From positions 682,001 to 746,000 of the forward strand of contig JAVKCG010000053.1 of assembly GCA_040222875.1 (NCBI GenBank): a stretch of DNA of 64,000 bases, written 5' to 3'. Position numbers and translations under genes: made by a program. Positions 62,671 to 64,000 of this stretch are shown here, piece by piece; position 1 is the stretch's first letter; each line of letters starts with the position of its first letter. The notes under the pieces were generated by a model. The model saw only the letters and a program-made list of their open reading frames with translations, was not told where the DNA came from and did no database searches. Origin of the DNA: JAJCYL01 sp040222875. Its GTDB lineage: Bacteria; Bacteroidota; Bacteroidia; Cytophagales; Cyclobacteriaceae.

Positions 62671-62770
62671 ACAGTCAACAGTCCACAGTTTTACAGGACA
62701 TTTAGTCGTGTTGAAAATTCAATGTACCAGGAAGGTAGTCGACTGTGGACTGAATAACAGTGGACAAATC
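62671..62770. repeat. Short degenerate repeats and an 11-bp inverted repeat
   Basis: CAGTCCACAGT (62679-62689) and its exact complement ACTGTGGACTG (62742-62752) lie 52 bp apart; variants such as CAGTCAAC, CCACAGTTTTACAG and CAGTGGAC crowd the region. It resembles the degenerate short repeats seen between genes in some Cytophagales. No gene was found in 62648-62907. Confidence 0.45.
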
Positions 62771-62907
62771 AAAGTCGAACCGTAGATCAGTTGGCCGTGG
62801 ACATAAACTACCTCTCAACTAACCTAGCTCACCTACCAAATAAATCACGGAACTCTCCATTATCAATCAACGTTGTTTTCTTTTGTATTTAAATAACTAA
62901 TCCACTC

Positions 62908-64000
62908 ATGCTCAAAAACTACCTTAAAGTAGCCATCCGCAACCTTCTAAAGCACAGAGTTTATTCAGCCATCAATATCGTAGGGCTAACCATGGGCCTG
63001 ACTTGTTGTCTGCTCATTTTAGTTTACATCACTGATGAATTGAGCTATGATAAATTCCATGAAAAGGCAGATCGAATCGTTCGATTGCAATACAACATCG
63101 ATCAATTCAATTTGGTACGTACACCGCCACCAATGGCCGATGGAATGCGGGAATACTTTTCTGAAATTGAGTCCATCGGTAGAATGTATGGTAGAAATGG
63201 CTCAATAGAAGTTGGATCAGGAAGTGATATTAAACGATTTGAAGAAGAGCGGTTGTTCTTTATAGATAGCACCCTATTTGATGTTTTTACTTTCAACATT
63301 ACTCAGGGGCAGCGGAATGTTTTATTAACAGAGCCCCACACTGTGATACTAAATGAAGAAATGGCCGGAAAGTATTTTGGAAACAATGATCCTGTAGGCC
63401 AGACTATCCGAGTCCAGGGACGACAGAGTTTCCGGGTGATCGCGGTGGCCGAAGATTTCCCTTCAAATTCACATTGGCATTTCAACATGTTAATGCCCTA
63501 CCATGATATGTACGCCATTGAACCTGAAAATGTGGGTGAGGCATTGGCCCAAAACCTTAGTGGCAATTGGCTGGTGTCACATTCACATACTTACATGACA
63601 CTTAAAGAACCATTATCTGGTAAAAATTCTATTGAAGTGAGGATGCCGGATTTTTTAGAGCAAAACCTTCCTGAAGGATTTGACAGGGGACAAACTTTCA
63701 ATTTGCAACCATTGTCGGATATCAGGCTTAATCAGGATGTGCAGGGTCAGATTGAGCCTGTAAGCAATCTTACCTACCTCTACATGTTTATCGGTATAGC
63801 GGTAGCTACATTATTGATCGCCTGCATCAATTTCATCAATTTGGCCACTGCCAGATCATTGCAGCGGGTAAAAGAGGTTGGTATGCGCAAAGTGATGGGA
63901 GCGTGGAAAACCCAACTGGTGTTTCAGTTTTTAGGGGAATCGCTTTTTATCAGTTTTATTGCATTTGTGATTGCGCTTGGGTTAGCGACTTTCTGTTTGC
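62908..64000 (+). CDS. ABC transporter permease, FtsX/MacB type (3' end outside window)
   Basis: The frame is open from ATG 62908 to the window end (364 codons). It starts MLKNYLKVAIRNLLKHRVYS with the first TM helix (INIVGLTMGLTCCLLILVYI), then a periplasmic MacB-PCD domain and, from about residue 290, TM2 (LYMFIGIAVATLLIACINFI) and the FtsX mark VKEVGMRKVMGAWK. It is a second large permease in the window, without the PadR-linked prefix domain. The rest and any ATPase gene lie outside. Confidence 0.92.
   Translation, partial: MLKNYLKVAIRNLLKHRVYSAINIVGLTMGLTCCLLILVYITDELSYDKFHEKADRIVRLQYNIDQFNLVRTPPPMADGMREYFSEIESIGRMYGRNGSIEVGSGSDIKRFEEERLFFIDSTLFDVFTFNITQGQRNVLLTEPHTVILNEEMAGKYFGNNDPVGQTIRVQGRQSFRVIAVAEDFPSNSHWHFNMLMPYHDMYAIEPENVGEALAQNLSGNWLVSHSHTYMTLKEPLSGKNSIEVRMPDFLEQNLPEGFDRGQTFNLQPLSDIRLNQDVQGQIEPVSNLTYLYMFIGIAVATLLIACINFINLATARSLQRVKEVGMRKVMGAWKTQLVFQFLGESLFISFIAFVIALGLATFCL

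Overview
The window looks like a chromosomal segment of a Bacteroidota bacterium, most likely order Cytophagales. Pointers are a secreted protein with a type IX (Por) C-terminal sorting domain, very large FtsX/MacB-type permeases encoded next to a PadR regulator, LytS-LytTR two-component pairs, an archaeal/eukaryotic-type glycyl-tRNA synthetase, an arsenosugar gene set typical of the phylum, and start codons without recognisable Shine-Dalgarno sequences. The placement is an inference from gene content; no rRNA or tRNA gene was recognised.

Layout. 1-9.5 kb: end of glyS, an MtfA-like peptidase, a decayed LMW-phosphatase/ArsC-like gene, a GT-C-like membrane protein, an MFS transporter, a cystathionine gamma-synthase-family enzyme, a lipoprotein, tgt and trpS. 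9.5-13.7 kb: a leftward PadR / giant permease / DUF1835 / periplasmic RidA-like unit. 13.9-16.5 kb: a large T9SS-secreted protein (LVIVD propeller, PKD, three CUB domains). 16.5-22.5 kb: gltBD. 22.6-27.1 kb: an AT-rich island bounded by about 85-bp imperfect direct repeats, encoding a double-glycine-leader peptide, two unrecognised proteins, a membrane thioredoxin-fold protein and a C39-peptidase ABC exporter; this is the best candidate for an undescribed system. 27.3-30.0 kb: ppc. 30.2-33.3 kb: arsenosugar biosynthesis (DUF2064, AhpD-like, ArsS, ArsM). 33.3-39.7 kb: a PMCA-type Ca2+ ATPase, dnaB, nadD and a RelE/ParE-type toxin-antitoxin pair fused to the nadD transcript. 39.7-42.5 kb: Omp85-like, PD40 and lipoprotein genes. 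42.7-46.3 kb: two consecutive LytS-LytTR two-component pairs. 47.3-50.0 kb: aconitase. 50.1-53.5 kb: a frameshifted exported protein, an SDR and an esterase. 53.6-55.9 kb: an ECF sigma factor operon that ends in an MscS channel. 56.2-62.6 kb: an esterase, a MORN-repeat lipoprotein, a toxin-antitoxin graveyard (YefM-YoeB remnants, a duplicated RES 3' end) beside an intact RES-Xre module, a frameshifted SnoaL-like lipoprotein, DUF1801 and rmuC. The window ends inside another FtsX-type permease.

Most of the window is housekeeping metabolism (nitrogen assimilation by GOGAT, anaplerosis by Ppc, TCA cycle by aconitase, NAD synthesis, tRNA charging and queuosine) interleaved with envelope and signalling genes. 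The accessory elements are the peptide island, the arsenosugar cluster and the toxin-antitoxin loci. Several genes are broken (2082-1796, 51612-50147, 59170-58782, 60839-60361), some at homopolymer runs, so true decay and assembly error both need to be considered.
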